A program made the translations under genes and the position numbers. Below the pieces are notes generated by a model that was given only the letters and a program-made list of their open reading frames with translations, did not search any database and had not been told where the DNA came from. Source: Branchipolynoe longqiensis (Eukaryota; Annelida; Polychaeta; Phyllodocida; Polynoidae). Taken from it: a stretch of 64,000 nucleotides of DNA. The stretch spans positions 61,716,917 to 61,780,916 of the forward strand of contig CM059198.1 in the NCBI GenBank assembly GCA_030323885.1, in the 5' to 3' direction. Position 1 is the stretch's first letter; each line of letters starts with the position of its first letter. Positions 54,901 through 62,540 of this stretch are shown here, one piece after another.

Positions 54901-57900
54901 CACTGGTGCAGAATGGAAGAGATGTTGGTTCGATTCCTGCTCTAGGTGCAATATTTCCCGTTTTCATAACCCCAGTATAGTCCGATGGTTATGAATGACT
55001 GCCATATTGTGAGATAAGTTGATCGTTATAACCTATCATATTCGTCATCCAGTATTGGACAAAACACTAAGGTGCCTGTCACACTATGCCGGATTGAGCA
55101 ATGAACATAATTGTCTAGTCCGGTGGTGTTCGGGTGTGATAAGTATCAAAATGTGTCAAAATGTGTAAAAACGTTGCGATATCGAGTCAAAGGCTGCTGG
55201 ACGAACGGACATTAAACGGAGATTAAATGGACATGAAACGAACATGAACGGATAACCAACGGATGATAAGCGGACTAAATAAACTCAAATCGGACAAGAA
55301 CCATAGACATCAATCCGTCGGCATACGTTCCAAGTTTTGTGCATGTTCAAAACTTGTAACGGATCGGGCTGGATATCAATGGATATGCAACGGATATGCA
55401 ACAGACAAAAAACGATTTTTTTCCCCGATATCAACGGACTTTGTTTGGTTTCTTTCCATTTCCCTAATCCAGTGATGTGTGACAGAGCCATAAACTAGCC
55501 ATCCAATTTGCCTATAAATATGGCCTACATTTTGCACCACTACACCAGAGTAAGAAGTTTCCCTTCCTGTTTACATCAAGAACATGAAACAACATCAAAA
55601 CAAACACGAGAGTGAGTACAATCTTTTAAATCCATTTAAATCCATTTGTCCTTACAGTGAACTTCATGATCATGCAGAACTAAGTATCTAATAATGAATA
55701 TAGTATGAAATATATGTCCATCGGACTGGTTGGCTCAGTGTCAGGATAATGTGAGTGAATGGGATATCAGGTGATGGTGCTGGCGGCATGCTCTCCCAGT
55801 GGGGAACCACTATGAAGTTGCATGAGTGTGCACTGTCACAAGCTGTACCCATCTGTTATGACCTTCGATTTCGCCAAGATGTAAAACCACAACAAAAATT
55901 CAAAACCCCATTCTCTTTCCCGTTTTTCTCTATTGAGGTATGCGTTTCTAGTAAGAACAGTTCCTCTTTGTTCCACCAGATATCTCTCGGAGTTGCTTCG
56001 TTTCTCTGCAGTCCGGTAGAGGGCCCCAACAGTTTCCCATCATTTTCAGTCAAATTCCTCTTTATAAAGTGAGCCTCGGGCATTTTTGTTTCCAAGTAAA
56101 GAAAAAGAACAAGGAAAAAATGGAAGCTCCAATGACGCGCTTCAACCATATCCTCCACCACTCCACAGAATCATTGCACCTTCCTAATAATATTATTGTG
56201 TATAAAACCATGCTTCTATACTACACATAAATATAAGAACATAAATGGCCAAATTGTCAAAGAATTTCAAGAGAACGCTAAGAAGTTACATGACGTATTA
56301 TTGATCCTCATGTCCAATGTAAAGAATATAAAGAGCAACGTAAGAAACACCCTCTGTCCAGGATTTAAAAAAATGAAGGGTGCAATAAGAAGTTACAGAG
56401 TATGGTAGCTCCTCCTGTCAAAGAAGAATGAGATAAAGGGCAGGTTAGAAAGCTACATGGAAGACATTAGTTCTCCTTGGCCAAGATAAAGAAGATAATG
56501 GGAATAAAGAGCAAGTTAAGAAGTTACCTCACATATCACCTCCCATGTCGAAGAGAAAGAAAAAGAAAGAAAATAAAGAACAAGTTAAGAAGATACATGA
56601 CATATTAACCCCCCTCTTCCAAGTTAAAGAGGACAAAAACCAAGTTAAGAAGTTACATAGCATATTAACTCCCATTGCCCAAGATAATAAAAAAAGAGAT
56701 AAGATAAAGAGCAAGTTAAGAAGCACCCTCTGCTCAAAGTTAAAGAAAATAAGAAAGCTAAGGCGTTATATAACATTTATTGATTGTGCATGCCTCAGAT
56801 AAATAAGATAACAGAGGGACTTGATAATCTGCCTCCCACCTACTCAAGATAAAGAAGATACATAACAAGATAGGAGACATGTCTTGGTGGTTCGGCAGCT
56901 CCGGTCGAAGCAATTTAAACGCTGCTATCGATGCTAACGGGGAGCAGGATGTAGCTCAGGGAGTAAAGTGTCCACCTGTGAAGATGTGGGTCGATCCTGC
57001 TCAGTGGACACATTTGTAGTTTGAGCTATTTTCCATTCCAACCAGTGGGTCCACAATCGGTTTATCAAAGGCTGTGATATGTGCTATCCTGTCTGTGGGA
57101 AAGGGCATATAAAAGATCCCTTGCTGCTTATCGAAAAGAGTAACCTATCTGGTGGCAGCGGATGTCCACCAAAGAAATATTTCTGAATGACCATTTGTTT
57201 GACGTCCAATAGCCAATGACAAAAATTGATGTGCTCTAGAAGCGTCGTTAAATAAAACAAGGTTTACTTTACCTGTCTGGTCCATCTCCTTGATCCGCGC
57301 ATCCGGATCCCAGCAGTTCTCCTCGACGGTCCTGAAGAACTTTCCACCCTTCATCATCTTGGCCTTCCCGTTGCAGTGATCATGGAGCTGGACCCAGTCA
57401 CCGTAACCGTAACGCTGGGCGGCAAGTAAAGCAATTAATGAGTTGGCTGGTTGTTGGTGTTTTCCGTCCTGGCAACATCTAAGGTAATATCAGGATGGGT
57501 ACCAACTTGTGACAGTGCACACTCATGGCGGCTTTATAGTGCTGCCCCACTGGGGAAATCAGGCAGCCAGCACCATGACCTGATATCCGGTTCAGACACA
57601 TTATCCTGACACTGAGCTAACCAGTCCTTGCCCTATCATATTAATGCCGAGCGCCGGGGTAGGAGGCGATAAGTATTTATATTTAAGTCATTGGTTTGAC
57701 TCGACCAGGGTTCGAATCCGTGGGTTCGAATCCCACGCTCTACCAAAGCGGGAGACAGACGCTCACCTCATTCGGCCATCCCGTCTGCTTGTTCAGTGAG
57801 TAGCTAGATATGGTTCATCGCGAAAGAGAAGTTGTGAATACCAGATTTACCTCCACTTTAAAGTTGTATAGTCCGATGGTTTAGAATTTCTGTCATTTTC

Positions 57901-60564
57901 TGAGATAAATATATTAGATTGATCGTTATAAACTACTTTACTTTAGTTTGAAGTAACTTTTATTTTAGATGGTTAACTTTGGAGATATTTGAAGTGCAAA
58001 ATTAATTTTGGCAAGCACGCTAAAACTCTGACACCATAATCGTCTGCAGTAATAGGTTCTCTTAAATTGTATCTGCATTCCCTTCAGTGTGCTGACAAAT
58101 GTTTAATAAGTGCACCAGTATCTAAGTTAGGTATGTAGAATAAAATCTAAATAATTGTTTTGGTTTTGAAAATCTGATATTTTCATCGGATTATGCAACT
58201 TTGAGGTAGTTTTCAATGTGCATAATTCAATGGTTTTTATTTTCTGGCTTATGGCTACAAATTTGATGTGGATTTTTTTGTGTATAGAATATTACGCTGC
58301 TCCTTATAATCTAATTTACTTTAGTTTGAAGTAACTTGTATTTATTTAAAGAGTAAAATATGGAGATATTTGAAGTGAAAATATGTTAAATTATAAATGA
58401 CTAACATTGGATATATTAAATTAAGAAGAGTTCAGGCGCAAAACCATGTAAACGCCGATCCAAAAATGGAGATAAACATTGGAATCAAACCATCAAAAAG
58501 TTAATTTTGTTATATTTCTTCTTTTTTTGTTTATTGCTCCGTAAGCATGTGATCATATGAAAAGTGTATTTTGTGAGAATTAAAATTATTTTCAGGTAAC
58601 CATCTTTTATTTAAAGTACATTTTTTTGGATTGGCGTTTACGTGGTTTTGCTCCTCAACTCTTCAATTTTGAAGTAATGGCATATCGAAAATTTATGTTG
58701 GCATGCACTTCAATATTCTGACACCATAGGGTCGAGCGGAAACAATTTCAACAAAATTAGTGACCAGATGAGATGGCCGAATGAATTGAGTGTCCGTCTC
58801 CTGTTTTGGGAGATCGGGGGATCCAAGCACATGGGCTCGTGGGTTCAAACCCTGGTCGAGTCAAACCAATGATACTTGTCGCTTCCTAGCCAGGTACTCG
58901 GCATCATTAGGATCGGGAAAGGAATGGTTGGCTCAGTGTCAGGATAATGTGACTGAGTGGGATATAATGTCTTGTTGCTGGTTGCCTGGTCTCCCAGTGG
59001 ACAGCACTATAAAGTTGTCATGAGTGCACACTGTCACAAGTCAGCACCTGTCCTGATATGACCTTAGATGTTACTAGAACATAAAACAAACAAAATTAGC
59101 ACATCAAACCCCAACAAGCAAAACAACAAAGCAAAAGAAAAAGTTATGCTTATGGTCAACTATGACCAAGACATGACCCATGAAAGTAATCATACCGGTG
59201 TCACTCTTTATTTGGTAATTGTACATGTTGTCAAACATGGGTAATTTAATGGGTGGGACCAACGGCATACTGTTGCTATGGACGCAAAACCTGTCGCCAC
59301 CTATACATGACGGTGTGAACTATCAGTGCTGCTGGTTCTTACCCACCCTGCCACCTAGAGGCTAAAACTTTTATTTTAACATCTAAAAAAAGGAAAGTTT
59401 GTTTTAGTTAATGATGCATCTAGAGCACATTGATTTTTATCACTGGCTATTGGATGTCAAACGCATGGTCATTCTGATATATGTCTTTGGAGGAAACCCG
59501 GTGCCGCCACATAAACTACTCTTTCCGATAAGCAGCAAGAGGTCTTTTATCTGCACTTTCCCACAGACAGGACAGCACATACCACAACCTTTGATGAACC
59601 AGTTGTGGACCAATGGTTGGAATGGAAAATAGCCCAAACTGCAAATGGGTCCACCGAGTAGGATCGATCAGACGACCCACACCTTCAGAGGTGGACACTT
59701 TACTCCCTGAGCTACGTCCTGCTCCCCTCTAGCATCGATTGCAGCATTTAAATTGTGTCGACTGGAGCTGACAAACCACCAAGACGTGTAGGTCTATCTA
59801 CTACTGGTCCCCGAATTTGCCATCCCACTCACCCAAACTTTTAAAGAGAAATCAATAGGGTTAAAATTATCCGTGAACTTCGAAACATTTATGAACTTGA
59901 CTGTAACTGCGACTCAAACAAGAACAAATAAATGCTAATATAATAATGACATGTCGGTCTCGCATTTATTCAATTATGTTGTCCTCACATAATATGATTG
60001 ACATACATATATGTATAAGGCACATCACATTGTAGACCCAATGGCCAACACGCTGCATCCATTCAAACTGCAGCTATCTCTCGTATTTAACAATACAGTA
60101 TAACCTCGTTAAACCAAACTTGAAGGGACCCTGGAAATCTGTTTGGATTAACGGATCATTGGTTTAACCGAGCTTTGGCTTTGACTTTGAATTTGAGTAA
60201 GTGTGTATTGCAAATGTAAAAATACTACCATTTATCATATATAAAAAAGTCAGTGGGGTCTCTGATGACCTTATAAACCAAATGGAAGTTCGGTTTAACC
60301 ATACCGGAGTGGTCTGGGGTCTGACAATATTGTTTGGATTAACCGATAATTTGGATTAACTGACTTTTCTTTAACCAAGGTTTTTATATGACAAATGGTA
60401 GTATTTTGCCAGGCCACCGAAAAAAAGTGTGGATTAACCGATCGTTTGGTTTAACCGAGCTTGGTTTAACGGGGTTGTACTGTATGTAGTGTCGCAGCCG
60501 GCAGACAGCTAGTTATACGATGACCTACTTACTAGTCTCCCAGCCACAAATAAAAACGTTCAGA

Positions 60565-60609
<45 letters not shown>

Positions 60610-62315
60610 TGAGTGGTCTGGAAGATCGGTTGGTTGGAAGGTTGTTGGAATTTTACATCTTAGCAACATCTAAGGTCATATCAGGATGGGTACCGACTTG
60701 TGGAAGTTGTGACAGTGCACACTCATGGCGACTTTAAAGTGACGTCCCTACTGGGAAAGCAGGCCACCAGCACCAATCCCCAATATCCCATTCAGTCACA
60801 TTATCCTGACAGTGAGCTAACTAGTCCTTACCCTATCCTACCAATGGCGAGCGTCAGGATAGGAAGCAATGAGTGTTAATGTTGTAAGTCATTGGTTTGA
60901 CCCAACTGAGAATTGAACTTCCGGTTTCCCGGCCGGGAGGCCTACACGGTATCGATTCGACCACCTCGTCCGGTCCGGGGAGATCGGAGTGGGAGTAGTT
61001 ATTTGTAATATTCTTACAGATTTCCTGTGTATTTGTTGTTGTTGGTCGTGTGTTGGAGTTTTAAGTCCTAACAACATCTCCGATCATATCAGGACTGGCA
61101 CCGACTTTTGAGAGTAGGCCTACTTACTCGTGGCGACGTTATAATGCTGTACCACTGCATGGCTGTCAGTATCAGGCTACCGGTACCATGACCTCATTCC
61201 TCACTCAGTCACAAGATCCTGACACAAAGCTAACTAGCCTTTGCCATATCCTGGTAATGTTGAGCACAAGGCTAGGTAGGGACAAGTATCAATTTTGTAA
61301 GTCGTCGGTTTCACTCAGTTGGGACTCAATCTCCCCACCTTCCGCACGGGAAGCCTGCGCTCTGCTGATTCGGCAACCGCATCAGGCCTTTTGTTTTTGT
61401 TCTTACTTTGTTCCAATTTCTCCAACCTTCAGTAAGCGTTCATGTACTTAATGGAACCGCGGTCGCCTCGCGGGCCTCGCGTGCGGAAGGTCGGGAGTTC
61501 AGTTCCCAGTTGAGTCAAACCGATGACTTATAACATTGATACTTGTGGCTTCCTAGCCTGGCGCTTGGCATTAGTAAGATAGGACAAGGATTGGTTTGCA
61601 CAGTATCAGGATAATGTGACAGAGTGGGATATCGGGTCAATGGTGCTGGCGGCCATGGTCTCCCAGTGTGGCAGCACTATAAAGTCACACAAAAAAGCTT
61701 GTTTTATTTAATGACGCCTCGAGAGCGCATTCATTTTTATCATCAGCTATTGAACGTAAAACGTATGGTCATTGTGACATTTTTTTTAGGACACCCGCTG
61801 CCGCCACTCTTTCCGGTAAGCAGCAAGTGGTCATGTATATGCACCTTCCCACATACAGGACACCACATACCACAGTCTTTGATGAACCAGTTGTGGACCA
61901 CTGGTTGGAACGGAAAATAGCCCAAACTGCAAATGGATCCACTAAGCAGGATCGATCGGATGACCCACACATTCACAGGTGGACACTCTATCGCCTAAAC
62001 TATGCCCCGCTCCTCCAAACAGTCGCCATGAGTGCGCACTGTCACAAGTCGGTACCCGTCCTTCTATGACCTTAGTTTGTACTAGGACGTAAAACAACAA
62101 ACAACCAATATACCACCCTGTATTTGTATTCATCATCCCCAATTACTTCCCGCCATGTTAGCTGTAGCTGTGACCCGGCGTGCTGGGTCACAGCCTCAGT
62201 CCTTATTGAGGCACCAGCGGAAACTGGGAATACTTTACCCACAATGCACTTTACTTACCTCTTTCAGGTCCGGCCATTGCCGTGGAAGGATGTGTGTATG
62301 GATGTCGATCTTCAT
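39835..62315 (-). CDS. ACMSD: 2-amino-3-carboxymuconate-6-semialdehyde decarboxylase, complete, 10 coding exons
   Basis: ACMSD is a zinc amidohydrolase-fold enzyme that decarboxylates the open-ring product of 3-hydroxyanthranilate, diverting kynurenine-pathway carbon away from quinolinate and NAD+. Exons on the minus strand: 62315-62259, 57414-57273, 54467-54418, 53168-53009, 51335-51259, 48013-47920, 46326-46231, 44423-44251, 42195-42097, 39909-39835. They sum to 1023 nt, giving 340 residues plus TAG (the human protein has 336). All introns begin GT and end AG, with phases 0,1,0,1,0,1,1,0,0, and the frame never breaks. Zinc ligands His6 and His8 ([11 protein letters not shown]), His174 (FVHPWDM) and Asp291 (GSDYPFP), the catalytic His224 (FAHGGG), substrate residues Arg47, Trp191 and Arg243, and Lys41 keep the human numbering. 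The ATG is the only one in frame before the conserved HxH. The gene is expected to be intact and cytosolic. Introns are repeat-filled. The 5' and 3' UTRs were not resolved. Confidence 0.95.
40063..40370 (+). mobile_element. recombinase-less YR-type element in ACMSD intron 9 side, truncated
   Basis: A perfect inverted core, CATGTTA-ATG-TAACATG (40068-40084), followed by GGTAATTC, then A-type DNA with GGTGGCGCCACC and, at the right, the linker-like CCCAACCCACCCACACTTC (40339). The B part is not recognisable. Confidence 0.55.
40371..41701. other. unassigned intronic stretch (ACMSD intron 9)
   Basis: A poly-G run lies near 40434-40446 and a TATATA run near 41326. No gene or recognised repeat. 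Frames of 60-65 codons carry no domain. Confidence 0.35.
41702..42003 (-). mobile_element. SINE-A, antisense, second head type
   Basis: TGCTTGTTGTTTTACGTCC to CGGACCTTCTGAACGCGAGG. It ends 94 bp from exon 9. Confidence 0.85.
42097..42195 (-). CDS. ACMSD: ACMSD exon 9
   Basis: 99 bp, 33 codons, phase 0 on both sides. Encodes [19 protein letters not shown], which includes the zinc-binding Asp291, to QIK before GTATTT. Confidence 0.95.
42259..42373 (+). mobile_element. SINE-C body fragment
   Basis: ATAACTTACAGCGTCATCAA ... GGTCGGTAAAAGTGTAGG matches the body of the copy at 752-1133. Confidence 0.75.
42455..42916 (-). mobile_element. SINE-A, antisense, split by a LINE-tail-like insertion
   Basis: 42455-42530 (GCTAAGGTCATATCAAGATG ... 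CCCCACTGGG) and 42846-42916 (CATGACTCAATATCCCAC ... ATCCTATT) are consecutive parts of one SINE-A. The 42531-42845 insert ends CTATATAAATGTTTTATTATTATT, as in CR1/L2-type 3' ends. Its internal 117-codon frame shows no domain. Confidence 0.7.
42919..43273. mobile_element. MITE family E, near full length
   Basis: TTAAAGTTGCATAGTCTGGTG at the left and TTCGGATTATGAAGTCTTAA at the right, with the standard interior. Confidence 0.8.
43293..43732 (-). mobile_element. family G element, antisense
   Basis: (GATT)n tail, then GGTGGTTGCTTTACGCCGTG. The 5' end inverted reads GGGTGTCAGTCCCCGCTGAC. It is the same element as 11753-12166. Confidence 0.8.
43925..44165. repeat. tandem repeat family K, about 107-bp unit, copy 1
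   Basis: Two units with GCAGCATGCTCTGT, CTTATAGAGGATTTCCACC and TGGCAAGAACTAAT. The same repeat occurs inverted at 52746-52990. It lies about 85 bp from the donor of ACMSD exon 8. Confidence 0.7.
44251..44423 (-). CDS. ACMSD: ACMSD exon 8
   Basis: 173 bp. Encodes [20 protein letters not shown], which includes Arg243, then [13 protein letters not shown] and VIGK before GTCAGT. Confidence 0.95.
44521..44856 (+). mobile_element. SINE-A, sense, full length
   Basis: AGACGGGATGGCCGAATAAG to ACGTAAAACATCAACAAAC. Confidence 0.9.
45101..45810. repeat. (GCTTTACTT)n 9-bp minisatellite
   Basis: About 710 bp, imperfect at the left (GCTTTCCTT, GCTTTGTTT and GCTTTGCTT variants) and near-perfect from about 45490. 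Because the unit is a multiple of three, a frame of 282 codons (CFT/LLY repeats) is open. It is an artefact. Confidence 0.95.
45811..46152 (+). mobile_element. SINE-A, sense, full length
   Basis: CCAGACGGGATGGCCGAATG to AAAACAACAACAAACAAAC. It starts exactly where the 9-bp array stops. Confidence 0.9.
46231..46326 (-). CDS. ACMSD: ACMSD exon 7
   Basis: 96 bp, phase 1 on both sides. Encodes [16 protein letters not shown], then [12 protein letters not shown] with the catalytic His224. Confidence 0.95.
46378..46731. mobile_element. MITE family E, near full length
   Basis: GCTGCATAGTCTGATGAAAAC at the left and GCTTCGCAACTTTAA at the right. Confidence 0.8.
46903..47122 (-). mobile_element. SINE-C tail joined to a SINE-A head, both antisense
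   Basis: 46903-46967 is the inverted SINE-C tail (AGTAGGGGAAATTTCAGTC). 46968-47122 is the SINE-A head side (CCTTGCCCTATCCTAGTAATG ... CATTCGGCCATCTCATC). The body of A is missing. Confidence 0.7.
47301..47640. other. unassigned intronic stretch
   Basis: Contains a poly-G run near 47440-47450. A MITE-E scrap precedes it (47225-47300). No gene. Confidence 0.35.
47641..47757 (+). mobile_element. SINE-A head fragment, sense
   Basis: ACCAGACGCGATGGCCGAATG to CAATGACTTAAATATTTATAC. Confidence 0.8.
47920..48013 (-). CDS. ACMSD: ACMSD exon 6
   Basis: 94 bp. Encodes [20 protein letters not shown], which includes zinc ligand His174, then [11 protein letters not shown] with Trp191, ending in phase 1 before GTGAGT. 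Confidence 0.95.
48058..48378 (+). mobile_element. SINE-B, sense, full length
   Basis: GGGGAGTGGGACGTAGCTCAG (tRNA-like A-box) to GTGCTCTAGAGGCATCGTTA and an AAACAAAAC tail. It starts 45 bp upstream of exon 6. Confidence 0.85.
48379..49442. other. unassigned intronic stretch (ACMSD intron 5)
   Basis: AT-rich with no domain. An 89-codon frame at 48588-48857 is hydrophobic but has no support. Confidence 0.35.
49443..50839. repeat. 80-bp satellite array, about 18 units, derived from MITE family E
   Basis: The unit reads ATGGAGCAACAAATGCTTAA, TAAATGCACCAGTATCTAAG, TTAGAACAGGTTCAATTAAA, TTACATGAATATTCCCTCCT. Two variants alternate irregularly (ACATGAATATT and AAATTAATAGT). The phrase TTAATAAATGCACCAGTATCTAAGTTAG is also found in single-copy MITE-E elements (for example 58090-58130 and 63778-63800), which gives the source. 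Confidence 0.9.
50840..51235. mobile_element. SINE-A (antisense) inserted in a MITE-E end
   Basis: 50840-51145 is an antisense SINE-A (TTAGTAGTTGGAGACGTATG ... GCCATCCCGTCTGGTC). 51146-51235 completes a MITE-E right end (TTTTGATATTGAAAATG ... GGACTATGCAGCTTTAA), 22 bp from the exon 5 donor. Confidence 0.8.
51259..51335 (-). CDS. ACMSD: ACMSD exon 5
   Basis: 77 bp. Encodes [20 protein letters not shown] then REVFE before GTTTGT. The acceptor is TTCTTCCAG. Confidence 0.95.
51356..51604. mobile_element. MITE family H, copy 1
   Basis: Inverted ends: AGACCTCAGGCGCAAAACCC and GGGGTTTTGCGCCTAAACTCC. The interior contains GATGGTTTGATTCCAATG, which appears inverted in the copy at 58428. It begins 19 bp upstream of the exon 5 acceptor. 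Confidence 0.7.
51700..52327 (-). pseudogene. 3' end of a CR1/Jockey-like LINE ORF
   Basis: The minus-strand frame to about 51774 has [42 protein letters not shown] and [20 protein letters not shown]. This is the standard C-terminal region of this LINE class. It ends near a short AATCAATCAA tail (51693). The 5' part is absent and a pogo-like MITE abuts it. It lies in ACMSD intron 4, sense to the gene. Confidence 0.85.
52328..52505. mobile_element. pogo-like MITE, CAGTAAAACCTCTC type
   Basis: 178 bp with inverted ends CAGTAAAACCTCTCCAACCG and CAGTAAAACCTCTCTAAATCG, flanked by TA (52326-52327 and 52506-52507). Contains GGTCCCAACAATACCATTG. Confidence 0.85.
52746..52990. repeat. tandem repeat family K, copy 2
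   Basis: GGTGGAAATCGTCTAT ... TTCCACAGA ... GTTCTCCCACTGTCGGTA occurs 2.3 times with a period of about 107-115 bp. It ends 18 bp from the exon 4 donor. Confidence 0.75.
53009..53168 (-). CDS. ACMSD: ACMSD exon 4
   Basis: 160 bp. Encodes [18 protein letters not shown], then [16 protein letters not shown] and CKEELG before GTGAGT. It is markedly GC-rich compared with its introns. Confidence 0.95.
53185..53517 (-). mobile_element. SINE-B 15 bp upstream of ACMSD exon 4
   Basis: Same strand as the gene. The SINE's 3' end (..GCGCCGTTATATAAAAC) is followed by AAGCTTTACTTGTCACCACAG and then exon 4. The branch point must lie in the short gap or in the SINE itself. Confidence 0.85.
53662..53958 (-). 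mobile_element. SINE-A, antisense, second head type
   Basis: GGTTGGTTGTTGGAGTTTTATG to the inverted head CGCATGCGAGGCCCACGCTC and TTAGGCCATCGCGCC. Confidence 0.85.
54086..54257. mobile_element. pogo-like MITE, CAGTAAAACCTCTC type, copy 2
   Basis: 172 bp. CAGTAAAACCTCTCTAAATC at the left with TA before it, and the inverted end GAGAGGTTTTACTG at the right followed by CA (mutated TA). Confidence 0.8.
54418..54467 (-). CDS. ACMSD: ACMSD exon 3
   Basis: 50 bp. Completes the Gly67 codon and encodes [16 protein letters not shown] before GTAAGA. Confidence 0.95.
54505..54972 (+). mobile_element. SINE family D, dimeric, sense
   Basis: Two halves (54505-54690 and 54795-54972) are joined by CACTGGTTGCCGTGACCATG ... 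CCAAGGGGACGAGTG, the same linker as in 1716-2218. Confidence 0.8.
55071..55490. mobile_element. PIF/Harbinger-like MITE, AACGGA type
   Basis: 420 bp, flanked by TAA (55068-55070 and 55491-55493). Ends are GGTGCCTGTCACACTATGCC and, inverted, TGGCTCTGTCACACATCACT. Interior words are AACGGA, GGATATGCAACGG and GGACATGAAACG, with the core CAAGTTTTGTGCATGTTCAA (55331). Confidence 0.8.
55727..55893 (+). mobile_element. SINE-A 3' half, sense
   Basis: GGACTGGTTGGCTCAGTGTC to TGTAAAACCACAACAAAAA. Confidence 0.8.
55894..56936. repeat. intronic stretch with a degenerate AAGTTAAGAAGTTACAT array
   Basis: From about 56270 to 56880, units of 65-90 bp built on CAAGTTAAGAAGTTACATGACATATTAACTCCC..AAGATAAAGAAG recur seven or eight times with heavy divergence. 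Frames through it are Lys-rich artefacts. 55894-56270 is unassigned. Confidence 0.6.
56937..57260 (+). mobile_element. SINE-B, sense, ending 10 bp from the ACMSD exon 2 donor
   Basis: ACGGGGAGCAGGATGTAGCTC to GTGCTCTAGAAGCGTCGTTA and AAATAAAACAA. It is antisense to the gene. Confidence 0.85.
57273..57414 (-). CDS. ACMSD: ACMSD exon 2
   Basis: 142 bp. Encodes [17 protein letters not shown], then [18 protein letters not shown] with Arg47 and IKEMDQT, ending in phase 1 before GTAAAG. Confidence 0.95.
57442..57787 (-). mobile_element. SINE-A, antisense, 25 bp upstream of the ACMSD exon 2 acceptor
   Basis: GTTGGCTGGTTGTTGGTG to the inverted head GCCATCCCGTCTGC. It is same-strand with the gene, so its A-rich tail faces the exon. 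Confidence 0.85.
57858..58203. mobile_element. MITE family E, full-length reference copy
   Basis: 346 bp from TTTAAAGTTGTATAGTCCGATGG to CATCGGATTATGCAACTTTGA. It contains all interior landmarks, including GCACCAGTATCTAAGTTAGG. 58205-58425 is a second, diverged, truncated piece. Confidence 0.85.
58428..58662. mobile_element. MITE family H, copy 2
   Basis: Ends GAGTTCAGGCGCAAAACC and GGTTTTGCTCCTCAACTC (inverted match). The interior ACATTGGAATCAAACCATC is shared with 51356-51604. Confidence 0.7.
58762..59095 (+). mobile_element. SINE-A, sense, full length
   Basis: CCAGATGAGATGGCCGAATG to ACATAAAACAAACAAAATT. Confidence 0.85.
59219..59975 (+). mobile_element. recombinase-less YR-type element split by a SINE-B
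   Basis: Perfect inverted core CATGTT-GTCA-AACATG (59224-59239), then GGGTAATTTAATGGG and A-type DNA (CTGTCGCCACCTA). The right part has GCCATCCCACTCACCCAAAC, TCAATAGGGTTAAAATTATCC and the end TTATTCAATTATG. 59400-59742 is a SINE-B. Confidence 0.7.
59400..59742 (-). mobile_element. SINE-B, antisense, inserted in the YR-type element
   Basis: TGTTTTAGTTAATGATGCATC ... GATGAACCAGTTGTGGACC ... GAGCTACGTCCTGCTCCCC. Confidence 0.85.
60096..60482. mobile_element. pogo-like MITE, CAGTATAACC type
   Basis: 387 bp. CAGTATAACCTCGTTAAACC and, inverted, CAGTACAACCCCGTTAAACC, flanked by TA (60094-60095 and 60483-60484). It is the unoccupied relative of 14821-15841. Confidence 0.85.
60566..60602. repeat. 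(AT)n microsatellite
   Basis: About 18 AT units. Confidence 0.9.
60627..60977 (-). mobile_element. SINE-A, antisense, second head type
   Basis: GGTTGGTTGGAAGGTTGTTGG to GGCCGGGAGGCCTACACGG and CGACCACCTCGTCCGG. Confidence 0.85.
61044..61386 (-). mobile_element. SINE-A, antisense, second head type
   Basis: GGTCGTGTGTTGGAGTTTTAAG to GCACGGGAAGCCTGCGCTC and GATTCGGCAACCGCATCAGG. Confidence 0.85.
61452..62108 (+). mobile_element. SINE-A, sense, split by a SINE-B
   Basis: The head (GAACCGCGGTCGCCTCGCGG, second type) and body run to ACTATAAAGTCA (61690). The body resumes at GTCGCCATGAGTGCGCACTG (62022) and ends in AAAACAACAAACAACC. The insert is SINE-B. Confidence 0.85.
61697..62015 (-). mobile_element. 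SINE-B, antisense, inside SINE-A
   Basis: GCTTGTTTTATTTAATGACG ... GATGAACCAGTTGTGGACC ... CTATGCCCCGCTCCTCC. Confidence 0.85.
62259..62315 (-). CDS. ACMSD: ACMSD exon 1 (start codon)
   Basis: 57 bp. [19 protein letters not shown], then GTAAGT. It carries zinc ligands His6 and His8. No convincing TATA box is visible upstream, and a MITE begins 226 bp upstream of the ATG. Confidence 0.95.
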
Positions 62316-62451
62316 AGCTCAGCCTCTGCGTTTCCAGCACGGTTTTACCCTTCTAAACCTCCGTACACGTCCTCTGGGCAATGAATGTAGTCTGTGTTTG
62401 CCCTCTGTCGTGTTGTGTCTGTATTTGCCTTCTGTCTCATATGACGGTGTT

Positions 62452-62530
62452 AAAGGTGCATAGTCCGATGGGTTTTTTTAAATAGTTTTTCTCATTTTCT
62501 GTGATGAACATATTAGGTTGAAGCATTTAA
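62452..62530. mobile_element. MITE family E left end
   Basis: TTAAAGGTGCATAGTCCGATG followed by TTTTCTGTGATGAACATATTAGG. The rest is replaced by the next element. Confidence 0.65.
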
Positions 62531-62540
62531 GAGAAGGTTA

